This document shows positions 34,297-45,760 of a stretch of DNA of 64,000 nucleotides, one piece after another. Position numbers and translations under genes: made by a program. The notes beneath the pieces were generated by a model. It was not told the DNA's origin. It did no database searches and saw nothing but the letters and a program-made list of their open reading frames with translations. The first letter of the stretch is position 1. Each line of letters begins with the position of its first letter. Where the stretch lies: the NCBI GenBank assembly GCA_002110485.1, contig MOWL01000069.1, positions 806,001-870,000 of the forward strand, given 5' to 3'. The DNA comes from Emergomyces orientalis (taxonomy: Eukaryota; Ascomycota; Eurotiomycetes; Onygenales; Ajellomycetaceae).

Positions 34297-35661
34297 ATTT
34301 CAGGCTCCGTTGAAGCTGCCATTCAAGTAGAAATAGCAGAGGAACTTTCCTACCGCGAGCTGATAATGGGCGATGATATACTAATATTGAGAAAGTGGTT
34401 CAATTGAGCAAGCCTCTGGGGAAGCTGGAAGCATTATCAATCTTTTCATAAACTCTTGACAACAAATAGACAGGCTGGTACGGAAATCCATTAACATTCC
34501 AAGTTTTCTTTAGTGGCGAAAGAAGTATGGAGAAGATAAACATAAGAGTTTTGCTGATCTGCTAGGAATAGCTGCAGGATCCCTGAAGAATAATCACACA
34601 AAGAGGCTAGGGAGAGATGGTGGAGACTGTTGACGGAGCAATCTTAGCAACCACATTATTTTGCATCCTTTTGTGTCTAAACATCGAAAAGGGACACAAA
34701 AGGCCCCCAAAACCGCGGTGTGGACATGTCAATTTCTAAGGTTCACTTGGCGGCTTCTCGACACATGCTAGACCTGGTACATTCCGGATAAATAAAAGGG
34801 GTTTGAATGCCAATAGCATTGGCTGTCATTTTGCTGTTCCCGTCTCAGACGAAAGAAAGGGTTGTGAAATGTTGGTTTGCGCAAAGGAAAAAAGGTGGAT
34901 TGTATGACGTTGGGTTGAGGCTTATCGTCGCCTGATTAGGCAATCCAGCCCTAACTGTACCCATCCTGATCCATGATCCACACCCTGCTTTCATTCCCCC
35001 GTCCTGTCTACACCAACCACTCTAGAACTCTTTAATCCGCCAGGGTTTGCTCTCATATTCGATTTGACTACGCGCGTTCATAGGTCAGCTACACCTATTC
35101 AAATTTCACAGCAAGACAGTTGACATTTCAGCTGCACTGCCATCGGAACGATGCCTGGCAGGAAAAACAATCCTTGGTTTCTGCCATGGTAGAAGCCCCA
35201 ACATAGCTTGGTTGATCTCCCCTCCAGGTCTGGTTCATGGTCGAATTGTTCTTCATCACTGTTTGAATAGAGGCCCCACTTGTCCCTTGGCTGGGGGCAA
35301 ATCTGGATTTTTCAATTTCTGTTACCGCATTAATCATTGATTTTACGGCATTTGTTGAACTTCACAGCTCGTCAACCCTTGTATGGATTGACATATGTTT
35401 CTTGAACACCCTTCTCTCCCTCTGGAGTCAAGTATGACTCCGGACCTTATGCCATACCTTCATGATTTCATTTCATTTCATTATTTTTCATTATTTTTTA
35501 ATTTTCTTACCTAGATATTTTTTCCTTTTATTCATTCATTCTCTTAGCTAGGGTTGAACTACCTTTTGAGCTCTTCTGAGCTGTTCTCATTTCCTACCAG
35601 GCTAGGACCTCAATTGATATATCAATCTCAGTTGAAGCCGGAACAGTGGCCCATTTCAGAT
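34297..35661. other. Divergent intergenic region
   Basis: Shared upstream region of the PLC-like gene (minus) and the SUR7-like gene (plus). No supported gene. ATTTCATT-type AT repeats at 35460-35500 lie before the SUR7-like start. Confidence 0.55.
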
Positions 35662-36740
35662 ATGACCTTCCTGGATTCCCTCCGTAGAAGGAAATCGGAA
35701 AAAGAGCTTTCTCATGATGCCTCGTCTCCTGAGAGCACGATCAATGCTGAGCACCAACGAGGCCGTTCGGCTGTGATTAGACACCGCGCTATTTACTCGT
35801 TAATATACATCATTGCGTTCATATTCATTATTCTTGTCCTTATTGGAAGCACAAGTGATAAAGCTGTCATCGGGCAGACCTACTTTTTGAAAATCGACCT
35901 GTCCAATGTTATTCCCCGCTCCGTACCCGACGCTGCCCTTATTAACAGCATAGCCCGAACAATCGGACTTCATGATTTTTACCAGGTTGGCTTGTGGAAT
36001 TTCTGCGAGGGTTATACAGACGGAAGTGGAATCACCTTTTGTTCAAAGCCGAAGCAATTATATTACTTCAATCCTGTGGAGATCATAATGAGCGAATTAC
36101 TCGCTGGTGCAACAAGTTCGTTATTATATTACACTGTCTTTTCCCGCATTATAATGAAAAATAATAAATCTAATCAAAAAACCCCAATCTAGTCGCTTTA
36201 CCTGGCGAAATCGACCAAGCTCTGAGAATCGTCCGCACAGCTTCCCACTGGATGTTCGGTTTATTTGTCGCCTCTACGGTCCTAATATTCCTTTGCATCT
36301 TTCTCACGCCCCTTTCCGTCCCCTCGACTCTCACCCCTCACACATCCAAACACAGAGCTGTCTCCAAAAGGTTTTTCATCCCTCTGGTGGTTTTCACATT
36401 CCTCACATTTTTCACAACAATAGCCGCCTCCGTCGTCGCGACCGCTATGTTCACCATTTTCAAAATTGTCTTCGCGAGCAAAGCAGCCGAATTCAATATC
36501 AATGCCGAGCTGGGTATTAGTATGATGGTGTTCATGTGGATTGCAGTCGGTTTTGTGATGCTTGGGTTTTTCTTACATATCCGTAGCATCTTGGCGTGGT
36601 GCTGTTGCTGCTGTTGCCGTCGCGGTCGGTCTCGTGGTAAGAAAAATGTTGGAAATGGGATTAGCATTACCGGGCAAAATGGGAGCGAGGGAGAAAAGCA
36701 ACAGCCGTCTAAATGGCGACAGGCGAGAATGGATGCATAA
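35662..36740 (+). CDS. SUR7/PalI-family tetraspan membrane protein
   Basis: Eisosome/pH-signalling type plasma-membrane protein family. Exons 35662-36115 and 36193-36740 give 333 residues. The start is the ATG before TFLDSLRRRK; an in-frame ATG at 35554 would add 36 residues unlike the family. Transmembrane segments: about 45-63 (AIYSLIYIIAFIFIILVLIG), and in exon 2 WMFGLFVASTVLIFLCIFL, FIPLVVFTFLTFFTTIAASV and ISMMVFMWIAVGFVMLGFF. The first extracellular loop has the family-type WNFCEGYTDGSGITFCS (two Cys). The tail starts with a Cys6 run, possibly palmitoylated. The donor is GTTCGT, as in the SCY1-like gene. Confidence 0.88.
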
Positions 36741-37089
36741 TGGCAAGGGTAATCTTTTTTTATACTTTTGGTAATTTATGTTTACGTCACATACGACTCT
36801 CATAGAAGTTATTTTGGCGATACGCAAGGAAAACCGAGCGTTTATGGAAGGACATGGATTTATTTTTCAGAAACAGGAAATTAATGGCTATAACGCAAAA
36901 GTTTACTGGCAAGTGAATGGTTTCATACAACACATCAACCCTAGAGAAGCTATATCTGTATGATGAGATGGATACCCCTTTGGATAGTTTCCTATAGTAA
37001 GTTAGCCATTTCTAAATACTCTAGGGAAGTCCGATTCTTTATACCCCACTCCGCGCATGAATCAACACCAATCCAAACCTTCACGAAAT
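36741..37089. other. Short convergent gap
   Basis: Two short plus frames without domains; nothing else seen. Confidence 0.5.
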
Positions 37090-37902
37090 TCAGTAATGAT
37101 CACACTGAGAGAACGACCTCGCAAGCGCCGTCTGTCCAGCCATCAACCCACAATCAACAGGGAGACACACACCCGTGATCGCAGACGCCAGTTCTTTGTT
37201 GCTGAGAAATGCAACTGCATTAGCAACATCCCCTGGTTCAACCGCCTTTTTCAACGGGTACCACTGCATAACCTCCTCAAAAATCTGCGGGTTAGCCTTG
37301 ACACGATCCTCCCACACGCTCGTCCTCACTGTGCCCGGCGCGACGGCATTGGCCCTTATACCGAACTTCGCATACTCGACAGCAATTGAGCGGGTAAAGT
37401 GAATAAGCGCTGCCTTGGCAGCGCTGTATGCAGGATTCCCAAAAACAGCGAGACCGTTCACGGAGGCGATGTTGATCACGCTGCCGCTGGTGCGTTTGAG
37501 TGAGTCAGCGAAGGCGTGGAAGATGAGGAATGAAGCATCGATGTTCAGGGCCGTTTCTCGCTTCCAGATCTCTGGGGTCGTTTGTTGCAGCGAGGCGGAA
37601 TAGGTTGCGCCAGCGTTGTTGACGAGGGTGTGCACGTCACCACCAGTAGCGAAAACTTGGCCGGCTAGCTCGGCCACTTGGACAGGGTCCGTGATGTCGC
37701 AGATTACAGAGGTGAACTGATCTTTGATACTATCTTGTTCTTTTCCCTTTCCCTTGCTTTTGTTCAGCGCGGCGGTGACATCGTTGGCTTTTGCTTCGTC
37801 GATGTCTACCAGAACGACATGATCATGTGATTCCGCAAGCCTAACGGCAATGGCCCGGCCGATATCACCAGCTCCGCCGGTTATGACTGCGTTTGAAGGC
37901 AT
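37090..37902 (-). CDS. Short-chain dehydrogenase/reductase, intronless
   Basis: 270-residue classical SDR. Cofactor motif TGGAGDIGRA (8-17); the Asp in VVLVDIDEAK after the second strand points to NAD rather than NADP. Also seen: D-V/I motif CDITDP, NNAG (TLVNNAGATYS), catalytic Ser in NIASVNG, and YSAAKAA (Tyr-x3-Lys). The family-type end AVAFLSNKELASAITGVCLPVDCGLMAG is present. It is not closely like the SDR at 26267, so they do not look like a recent tandem pair. Confidence 0.9.
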   Translation of the reverse strand: MPSNAVITGGAGDIGRAIAVRLAESHDHVVLVDIDEAKANDVTAALNKSKGKGKEQDSIKDQFTSVICDITDPVQVAELAGQVFATGGDVHTLVNNAGATYSASLQQTTPEIWKRETALNIDASFLIFHAFADSLKRTSGSVINIASVNGLAVFGNPAYSAAKAALIHFTRSIAVEYAKFGIRANAVAPGTVRTSVWEDRVKANPQIFEEVMQWYPLKKAVEPGDVANAVAFLSNKELASAITGVCLPVDCGLMAGQTALARSFSQCDHY

Positions 37903-38472
37903 TATGGGATCCCTATCCTTCGTTCAACTTGCCTGGATGAGACCAAGATTGGGGGTATTTGAATAAACGATGTGTCCAGCCAGAGGCAGATCTTGCTTTC
38001 CCGGCTGAGGTTAGAAGATTCTGGCTGCTCTTTATGCTTTATCAATGTAGTTTTGCAGGTCAAAATCCTTCATTGCATAACCTGAGGAATTCCATTTGCT
38101 GACTAATGGAGAGGGGGGAGTCGGGACAGTTCGGGAAACGAGGAATCAGGTTCGAGAAGAAGGATCGTTGCTAGAAAACACCTAACGGACTTCATTCAAA
38201 CATTATATTTAGGTCCGGGAAGGATGGTTTTTTAAGTTACACGAAGTAAAGATCTTTGGGCATAGGGGAAGATGTGAGAAAGAGTCAAGAAGGAAAAGGG
38301 TCAAAAAATATCGGTTAGAAATCAGGCAAAACAAGGAAAATAGTGGGTATCTTATGTAAAATAGTAAGGGTAACAGTACAAGAATTATGAAAGGTCAAAC
38401 AATTCAATATGAACATCGTACTGGTTGGTAGAAAAAGTATAACGCGTGTGAATATTTCGTCTACCCTTCTAT
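37903..38472. other. Intergenic
   Basis: Promoter of the SDR and 3' end of the next gene, both on the minus strand. No coding signal. Confidence 0.55.
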
Positions 38473-40743
38473 TTATATGCCGCGCTCCAGCTCTGCTTCT
38501 AACGTTCGAGCCAGTTCATCGTTATCGTCATTAGATTCATGTGGCAGTGGTTCTACAATCGCTCCTGTGTCTATGGAGCCACACGAGGGGGCTAAGGCGG
38601 AGTCGCTAGGGGTTGACATGGATGGGCCCCTGTTCGGTGTGTTTGCCGATTCTTGCCTTAAATCTCGGCCAAGAAGTGGAATTGCTGGGAGAAGACGTCT
38701 TACCGGACGGTTTTTGTTTCCGAGCCAGTGATATTCTTTGCGACTCATGGCTTTTCGAAGTTCTTCTGCGAAATGATTTCTAGATTGTTCCTCCACATTG
38801 GGTCGTGCGGAAGATGGGTTGTTCGTATTGTGGTTCGTTGGTTCGTCATTAGTCAAATCTATAGTGATGGGAGGCGGTTGAGATGCAGTTCGGGATGCTC
38901 TTGAAGGATCGGGTGGCAGCGTAATAGATGAGTCTGCTGTAACAAGTTCTGGCTGTGGTGATGGCACCGGTGTCGGATGTCCAGGCGGCGGCTGTGCAAC
39001 TGGTGGTAAGTGTTGAGGAATCTGGGCAGCTTGGAGCATGTACAAATGTTGGACAAGTCCATTATAAGCCAATGCGAGATTATTGAATTGGCCACGCCAA
39101 TCCTCAGCCTGTTTCCTAAACTCTTCTGCCTTCTTTTCCTGAGCAAATAAAGCCCGTTTCAGGCGGAAAGGTTCTTCTTTCAACATCTGCTCCTTATTTT
39201 TTCCAGTTGTGGGATCGAGTGCTTTCCATTCAAGCCATACATTTTTGTACCTGTTTCGTTCAGAACTAACTTTTCGGAGCTTCCGACGGTATTCCTCCAG
39301 TCGCTCTGCCGCATCATCGGGAGCAACCTCAATACACCTGGCGTGAGTTGCGGGTGCAGAAGGAAAATATCCCAATGGCCCACGGTACTTGGGGTAGGGC
39401 GAAATATACCCTGGAGGCTTTGGAACATGACGAAAAATTTCTCGATACTGGGTGGAAAGTATATCCTCCTTTTTGAGGCGGAAATTTTTCGTGATATCGT
39501 TTTCGACGAATTGGAGGGCGGCTGACAGATCTTGCGATGGACATGTTTCCTCGCGATGTTGAGCCGTATTGGTTTCAGAGACATTCTCAACTGGAGGAGC
39601 AGCGATTGGAGAAGAGCCACAAAACAGAGAATTGGGAGACCACTCCTTTTCAGAATGTGACCTGTTCAATCTATTTTTTAAAAAATAAATCTTACCAGAA
39701 TCGAGCATGTCATGCGAGTCCGGGGAGGAAGACGTCAAGGAAGAGCAAATTGATGAACGGGATGTGTCAACAGTAGCTTCCAAGGTTTGCCCAACGATTT
39801 GTGTATTTTGAGAATCACGGACAGACGCACTTGCGCTGGGATTATCGTCAAGTCTGGCTTTTTGATTGTCGGGGGGTATGTGAGTATATGGCATACCAGA
39901 AGATGAAAAGCCGCAAGAACCACCATTGTCGGTGGATCGAACCGTATTTAAGGCATCGAAGTCAAACTCATCGGGCAATGGGAAGGAAGACAAGAAGTCG
40001 GGGATCTCAGGTAGGTTGGGCAGTTGAAAATCGGGAGGGAAACAGACAGCATTTGCGGACTGGTCATTATCGCTCTCGTGAGAATCCGATGTAATCGTTG
40101 AACTATGTAGTAGCTCATCGAATGGGGAGGTTTGCTTGACGTGCTGTTTCTTTGTAGGGTGGACATCGTTTTCGAGAGCAAAATGAGTCGACCCAAAGTT
40201 ATCATTGACAAAAGGCCTCTTTCGACAGTCAGACTCATGGTGATCATACCCTGGGCTCACAGGTGAGCAGTTTATATCCACCCCGGGTCCTGAAGTGGTT
40301 TGAATTTCAATCTTTTCAGTTGTCTGGGCTGACCCAGCTTCAGGAATGTTGTCTGCCGGGTGCCCATTCTGCCCATTATTATAAGAGGGAGCGAGTTCCT
40401 CCGGGTATAGGGTATTCATCAGCTGATTTTCCCATGATAGATCGAACGATGTACCATCATCACCAAACAAACTGTCTGGACTTTGGTGTCTAAGTTGGGT
40501 ATTTGAGGGAGCCGGTGGAGAAGCTGTCAGCTGGCGGTTTGCCGGCGGAGTTGACGGCTTCTCAGAACAAACCGGGCTGTCCTGCGGTTGCTGTGATCCG
40601 GGGAGATGTGTAAGCCCCAGAGTTTGATTTATAACAGGCTGACAAGAAGAAAGATCTTGAGTGTTGTTTGGAACAGGATGAAATGAGCTTTGTAAAGAAG
40701 CATAAATACCTTCTAGGGCCCAACTATGACTATCCATCGTCAT
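38473..40743 (-). CDS. Unrecognised acidic protein with C-terminal coiled coil
   Basis: Intronless, 756 residues from the first in-frame ATG (40743); another ATG follows two codons later. I do not recognise a named domain. The first 440 residues are Ser/Asp/Pro-rich and probably disordered. Residues about 440-500 are better ordered (AALQFVENDITKNFRLKKEDIL ... PPGYISPYPKYRGPLGYFPS). A charged helix follows (DDAAERLEEYRRKLRKVSSERNRYKNVWLEWKALDP, about 505-600) with MLKEEPFRLKRALFAQEKKAEEFRKQAEDW, a likely coiled coil. A Pro-rich stretch and an acidic C-terminus (DELARTLEAELERGI) end it. The layout suggests a fungal nuclear regulator, but that is a guess. Confidence 0.78.
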   Translation of the reverse strand: MTMDSHSWALEGIYASLQSSFHPVPNNTQDLSSCQPVINQTLGLTHLPGSQQPQDSPVCSEKPSTPPANRQLTASPPAPSNTQLRHQSPDSLFGDDGTSFDLSWENQLMNTLYPEELAPSYNNGQNGHPADNIPEAGSAQTTEKIEIQTTSGPGVDINCSPVSPGYDHHESDCRKRPFVNDNFGSTHFALENDVHPTKKQHVKQTSPFDELLHSSTITSDSHESDNDQSANAVCFPPDFQLPNLPEIPDFLSSFPLPDEFDFDALNTVRSTDNGGSCGFSSSGMPYTHIPPDNQKARLDDNPSASASVRDSQNTQIVGQTLEATVDTSRSSICSSLTSSSPDSHDMLDSGKIYFLKNRLNRSHSEKEWSPNSLFCGSSPIAAPPVENVSETNTAQHREETCPSQDLSAALQFVENDITKNFRLKKEDILSTQYREIFRHVPKPPGYISPYPKYRGPLGYFPSAPATHARCIEVAPDDAAERLEEYRRKLRKVSSERNRYKNVWLEWKALDPTTGKNKEQMLKEEPFRLKRALFAQEKKAEEFRKQAEDWRGQFNNLALAYNGLVQHLYMLQAAQIPQHLPPVAQPPPGHPTPVPSPQPELVTADSSITLPPDPSRASRTASQPPPITIDLTNDEPTNHNTNNPSSARPNVEEQSRNHFAEELRKAMSRKEYHWLGNKNRPVRRLLPAIPLLGRDLRQESANTPNRGPSMSTPSDSALAPSCGSIDTGAIVEPLPHESNDDNDELARTLEAELERGI

Positions 40744-41337
40744 GACGAATGGAAAAGTCAACGCTCAATAACCAGAAGAAGCTTGACGGGATCAACCACC
40801 ATCCAAAGCTCTCGACTTGAGAGTAATCGAGGCCTATCTATGCCTGAACTTTTTGGAAACAACCCACCACGGATGGGGAGATTGGTTTGACGTCCAGAGC
40901 CGCCTAATGTAGGTAGCTAGACTAGTCACAAATCTCTATTCCAGCAATAGTTGCTGAGTCCACCATCGCAGCAAGACATTAAACGTGGAAGCACATATCT
41001 TAACATGTACTAACATCGTTGACTGATAATGAGAAAGAAATGCAGAAGTTGGGTGGGAGTTTTTTTTTTTTTGATAGCAGCCCGTGGGCGAATGCGGGTC
41101 CTGCCGAGTTGGGAAAAGCGTGTTTGGTGCCTGAAATGTATTACATCAGCAGACTCACGTGCTACAATCCATTTGTATGCCCACCTAGGCAAGATGCCGT
41201 TCTGAACCTCATCGCATGAGCCCAATACAAATTGAACGAATGCGAATGCCACCAAGCGCGGGTTTCCTGTCGTCGCATTTCTATATAATTATTTAGCTAT
41301 TCATTCCAATATCGGAAAGACTCTCTGCAGTAACATT
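40744..41337. other. Divergent promoter region with a dispersed-repeat relic
   Basis: Lies between the coiled-coil gene (minus) and LST8 (plus). ATGCCACCAAGCGC followed by GGGTTTC (41246-41266) and a nearby TATATAATTAT recur at 63490-63535. Confidence 0.5.
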
Positions 41338-42795
41338 ATGAGCGTTATTCTCTGTACTGGTAAGTTAGACGTCTCCTATACTTCAAGCTACCAGCTAACC
41401 TCCGTTCTTCAGCCGGGTATGACCATACAATCAGGTACATTTCTTCCACGACCGATTGAGACACACGGAAATTAATATATATCTTCGGCAGGTTCTGGGA
41501 AGCCCTTTCTGGCATTTGCTCGCGGACAATCCAACATTCCGACTCCCAGGTAAACCGTCTATGTATCACTCCGGACAAACGATATGTCGCGGCAGCGGGA
41601 CGCGACAATGTGAAGCTATACGATATCAAATCCACAAATCCTAACCCAGTAATGACGTTCGACGGGCATACCAATAATGTCACCGGCGTTGCCTTTCATT
41701 GTGAAGGCAAATGGATGGTCACAAGCTCTGAAGACGGGACTGTTAAAGTATGGGATACTCGCATTGGAACTCTGCAACGGAACTATGTACACCAAGCGCC
41801 GGTTAATGATGTCGTGATCCACCCGAATCAAGGGGAGTTGATAACATGCGATCGCGCCGGATTCGTTAGGGTTTGGGACTTGGGAGAAAGTAAATGCACA
41901 CATCAGCTTCAACCTGAGGAGGATGTCGCCATGGCCAGCGTGAGCGTCGCAAGCGATGGTTCTTTGCTGTGTGCAGGCAACAATAAAGTATGTGTTTTGT
42001 TTGCCCGCGTTTCCTGTGGAAATGCCATTTATATTTATTCTAATCGCGAACGGAATATTAGGGAAACGTATACCTTTGGCGCATGATACAGGATCGTGAC
42101 CTAACTAAAATCGTGCCGTTTATCACTTTCCAGGCACATAAGGACTATTTAACCCGAGTACTACTTTCCCCTGATGTCAAGCACCTGGCTACGTGCTCAG
42201 CAGATCATACTGCCAAAGTGTGGTCGTTGGATCCAACTTATGGTCCGCCGAGAGATACGGAAGCAACAAAACAAGGAGTCGACGAGGAGATAGGCAACGA
42301 AAAAGTGCAACCTAAGAGCAACCCAGCGACAGCAACGGACCCGATGCCTACCACAAACGGCCGCAGTACCATATTGAGCAGTGATGGTACGTTCTGTGAG
42401 CCAATATTTACTGCCTGGCGATCATTATCTATTCGTATACATATTCCTGGATAAAGCACCCGCTAACTTGCACTCTAGACATATTCCTAGATCCCTCCAA
42501 GGCCAATAAGCCCCTTACTGATACCAACGGATCGACAAACTTATTCCCAACCCCGTCCGATGCGCCCATAGACCCCAACACGAACGCCCCGTATCTCGAG
42601 GCTACATTAGCCAACCATCAACGCTGGGTGTGGGATTGCGCTTTTTCGGCAGACTCAGCATACCTCGTCACAGTTTCCAGCGACCACTATGCGCGCTTGT
42701 GGGAACTTTCGTCGGGCCAAATCATTCGTCAATATAGCGGACACCACCGTGGTGCAGTCTGTGTTGCATTGAACGATTATTCGGAGCCTCGATAA
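41338..42795 (+). CDS. LST8: LST8/Pop3, WD40 subunit of TOR complexes
   Basis: Seven-bladed WD40 protein that stabilises TOR kinase in TORC1 and TORC2. Exons 41338-41359, 41413-41434, 41492-41987, 42062-42386 and 42479-42795, giving 393 residues. The first two exons are only 22 nt each; together they give MSVILCTAGYDHTIRFWEAL, the classical LST8 start. Intron 3 ends at the AG at 42060-42061, restoring GNNKGNVYLWRMIQDRDLTKIVP. Blades: HSDSQVNRLCITPDK, DGHTNNVTGVAFH, HQAPVNDVVIHP, DVAMASVSVASDG, AHKDYLTRVLLSPDVKHLATCSADHTAKVWS, HQRWVWDCAFSADSAYLVTVSSDHYARLWE. A polar insert of about 85-90 residues between the last two blades makes it longer than the usual 300-330; intron 4 lies in it. Confidence 0.95.
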
Positions 42796-43539
42796 AGATA
42801 GAACGAACTACTGTTAAGCGGCATTTGATTGCCCCTAGTTTTTTATTGTTTTCATGTTCAATTTTGTGGTCGCTTCTCGCACAGTATAACTACGGATATG
42901 TACTTTCATATGTAAGCGAGGCGTTGGGATGGTCATTTAACTGCACTTTGTATTTTTCATCTTACTTTTCTTTGTTCTGTCATTCAGCGACAAATACAGA
43001 AAAGGACCAATAAATGAAAGGGCGACCTTACTTAGCGGTATTTCTCGGTCCTTGGAATGTATATACGTCATGTTTTAGGTATGCAATATGATGATACACT
43101 TTTGCAATACGGACCTTTCACCCGTTTTTATCATAGAGGACAGCATATGGGAGTTCGGGTGACTTGAGAGCACGTAAAACTCGGCCGAAACACATGTCTT
43201 TCGATATTGTCCGGCGCAAAATGTGTTTCTTTTCATCACCCCAATTGCTGGCCGACGGCTCAAATCGACATTCCATAACTGATACTGCTAACAGTAGCCG
43301 TCGAAAAATAGAAAAGAGGAATCTAAAAATATCAAAGGTAACAAACCCCAAAAAAAAACAATAAAATAAAAAATAAAAAAAACAATAATAATAATAATAT
43401 AAAAAGTATAAATACTAGATAAGAAGAAAGGTACGACACATCGTCCAGGCCTATGGCCTCTAGGTAAAGAAGAAGGAGGAAAGAAAGAAGAAAGAAAAAA
43501 AAGAAGAGGAATATAAGAGAAAAGACATATCAAGTCCAA
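42796..43539. other. Convergent intergenic gap
   Basis: 3' ends of LST8 and the dynein light-chain gene. A-rich low-complexity DNA at 43340-43420 and 43480-43510. Confidence 0.6.
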
Positions 43540-44361
43540 TCAATTCGTCCCAAACCACACAATATTCAAAACCAGATCTAACCCCTTATCTTCAGCGTTC
43601 GGGTATTTGAACGTCCACATCCCATCGCGGCTAACGTCCCAGTACGCCCCGGAAGCGGAATGCATTCCCCGTTTACCAGCTTTCTCGCGCGATTCTGAGG
43701 TTTCTGGCGCGGTGACGCCTTGTTGTATGATGGTGCAGTTTACGTTGAAGCGGTATGGTGGGGGGAGAGGGGTGTCGGTGTCAGTGTCGTCGGGCTGGTC
43801 GGGTGTTGTTGCTTCGATGAGTGATTGGAGGACTGTGTTCTGTTGGGTGTTGTGGGGTTAGCGGTCGAGAGTTAGGGGGTTGCTTTATTATTAACGTTTT
43901 GAGGTGAGTTGGGGGGGGGGGGGAAAGCGAATTGATTTGGGTCTTGGGAGCCCTATTGCTGGTTAAGGGATGAGAGGACGCTGGGCGTTGTATAATCTAA
44001 TCAATAATAAACAAATGAACGCACGATTATATGAGAGCTCCATTGGCCGACTTGTTCATGGTCATAGCCTTGAACATCCTCCAATGCCGCGTCGCATGCC
44101 TGAGGAAGCATGATAATGGTGTTAGTAGCTCGCAGTCAATATGGATTTTAAATAAAGTCAGCAAATGAGAGCAAATACCTCCGTCGCAATCTCTGTCAAG
44201 TCCGCAATTGGGATAGGCTATATATATCAAGAAAAAATATCTAGGTCAGTAGCAACGACAAATAAGTGTGGTTGGCGCTGTTCGTTGAGCGGAGGTGAGC
44301 GGAGACAGGCTTATCCTCATCAATCACGTACGAGATTGCCTGCACCTGCTTCACCGCCCAT
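43540..44361 (-). CDS. Tctex-1 family dynein light chain
   Basis: Small dynein light chain that binds the dynein intermediate chain and cargo. Four exons were assembled by hand: 44361-44332 (30 nt, MGGEAGAGNL), 44217-44179 (39 nt), 44099-44025 (75 nt), 43839-43540 (300 nt including stop). All junctions are in phase 0 with good donors (GTACGT, GTATTT, GTGCGT), giving 147 residues. The helical part runs IADLTEIATEACDAALEDVQGYDHEQVGQWSSHIINTVLQSLIE. The beta core is PPPYRFNVNCTIIQQG then GKRGMHSASGAYWDVSRDGMWTFKYP and GLDLVLNIVWFGTN, the standard Tctex-1 strand pattern. Three of the exons are too short to stand out alone. Intron 3 contains a 13-base G run (43911-43923). Confidence 0.9.
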
Positions 44362-45760
44362 GATTTGTCGGGAATATGAGGATTTGGGAACAGGTAGCCT
44401 AATTTGAATGAAGTATGTGGTGCAATGGCTTTCCTTTAGACGAATAAAAAGCCTAGGACAGTTTCTCTGTTTATTTATTTATTTTTTCTTTTAGTTCCAT
44501 GAACGGGTGAGGGGGGCCTTTTGTATATAAATGCTGACAGATCTCACGACGGAGATATAAACATCCATAAGCCCGGCGCCGGCCACAATAGTCAGCCAAG
44601 TCGGGAGGGCTTCCTGATCAGGGTAATAAGCGCTTGAAGGGTTCATGAATGCGATTGGTCGAAACTAGCGCCAATGGCTGGCATCCAACCTGGGTATCTT
44701 GGAAAAACCTTTCGGTGGGCCTTGGAACCTACCTCTCTATACTGGATATGAATAAAAAATGCTTTGAAGTAACAGCATCCTCTACCAAAGGTAGTTAACT
44801 AACTGGTAGCAGGCAGCCAAGAAATACTGGAGGCTTCTAGTTGACCACTACGCCAGGCAAGTTCACACTGTACCCTTCTGCCTCAAGCAAGTGAGGTCTG
44901 CAAACCTCGTATCAATGTGAAGCTGAGTATATGACATGATGATGCGCCATGGTCTTTCTGAGAACATGAGGACTCAACAAACACAAGCTTTTCTTGCGCA
45001 AAGAAATTTATAAATCAGTAAGACTCTTAAGTTGCATCTTCCTTAAAAACACCCGGCGCATGCCCAATCCTCAAATCGGCCTTCAATCTCTTCCAGAGGC
45101 TGAATTTTCAATGCTGCCGTCATTCTTACCCCGTTCTATTGGCGTGTCTTCGAGCAGAAATGGAGCCTCTAACGGGGAGGCCGGAGGAGACTCGAGAGGA
45201 GTTAAATCTAATATCCTTATTGGGGGCGACGAAGCGCGCGAGGCTTTCGGGACAGTGGGTGCTTGCATTTCTCCCAATTTATGGACTCAAAGCAGCACGC
45301 ATAGGAGCCTTATTTTTTTTTAAGTATTTCTTGTCAGTGTGCACGGTGAAAGGGGGCAACTGGAAGTTTTGATCCAGAGCCATCCCGTTTTCTCCCATAT
45401 ACTGAATTAACAAATATTTTTTAATGGGAATTGCAAAAGCTGCCCAAGCACTTGAATCCTTCCACCCCTTGCAATTGTTCCTTTTGGCAAATTTGTTAAT
45501 TAAGCATCACTAGCGAAGATGCCGGATACTTCGTCATGTCAGGGTCATATACATTCATATATAGTCTAGGTCACTCCATCATCGGGTGGCGGTATCAAAT
45601 TCTGCCGTGATGACAACGATGGCTTCCCTCACCCGGGGAAGGTTCATTCTGTCGAAAAGTCTCAGTCGATTCTAAAACTCCTCACTGGTTTGCGTCTTGA
45701 GATGATTGAAAACAAGGGGGTACTGTGTACTTCCAGTCTCCTGGGTTGGCCATCCCATGT
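44362..45760. other. Intergenic
   Basis: No supported gene; short plus frames at 44994-45372 lack domains and appear to be chance. Confidence 0.5.

Noticed and set aside
26267..37902. A secondary-metabolite cluster built on the two short-chain dehydrogenases
   Set aside because: No synthase, P450 or transporter nearby, and the genes between them are housekeeping.
39656..39700. Possible 25-nt intron (GTAAGA..TAG) in the coiled-coil gene
   Set aside because: Too short for a spliceosomal intron, and removal breaks the open frame; the uninterrupted frame was kept.
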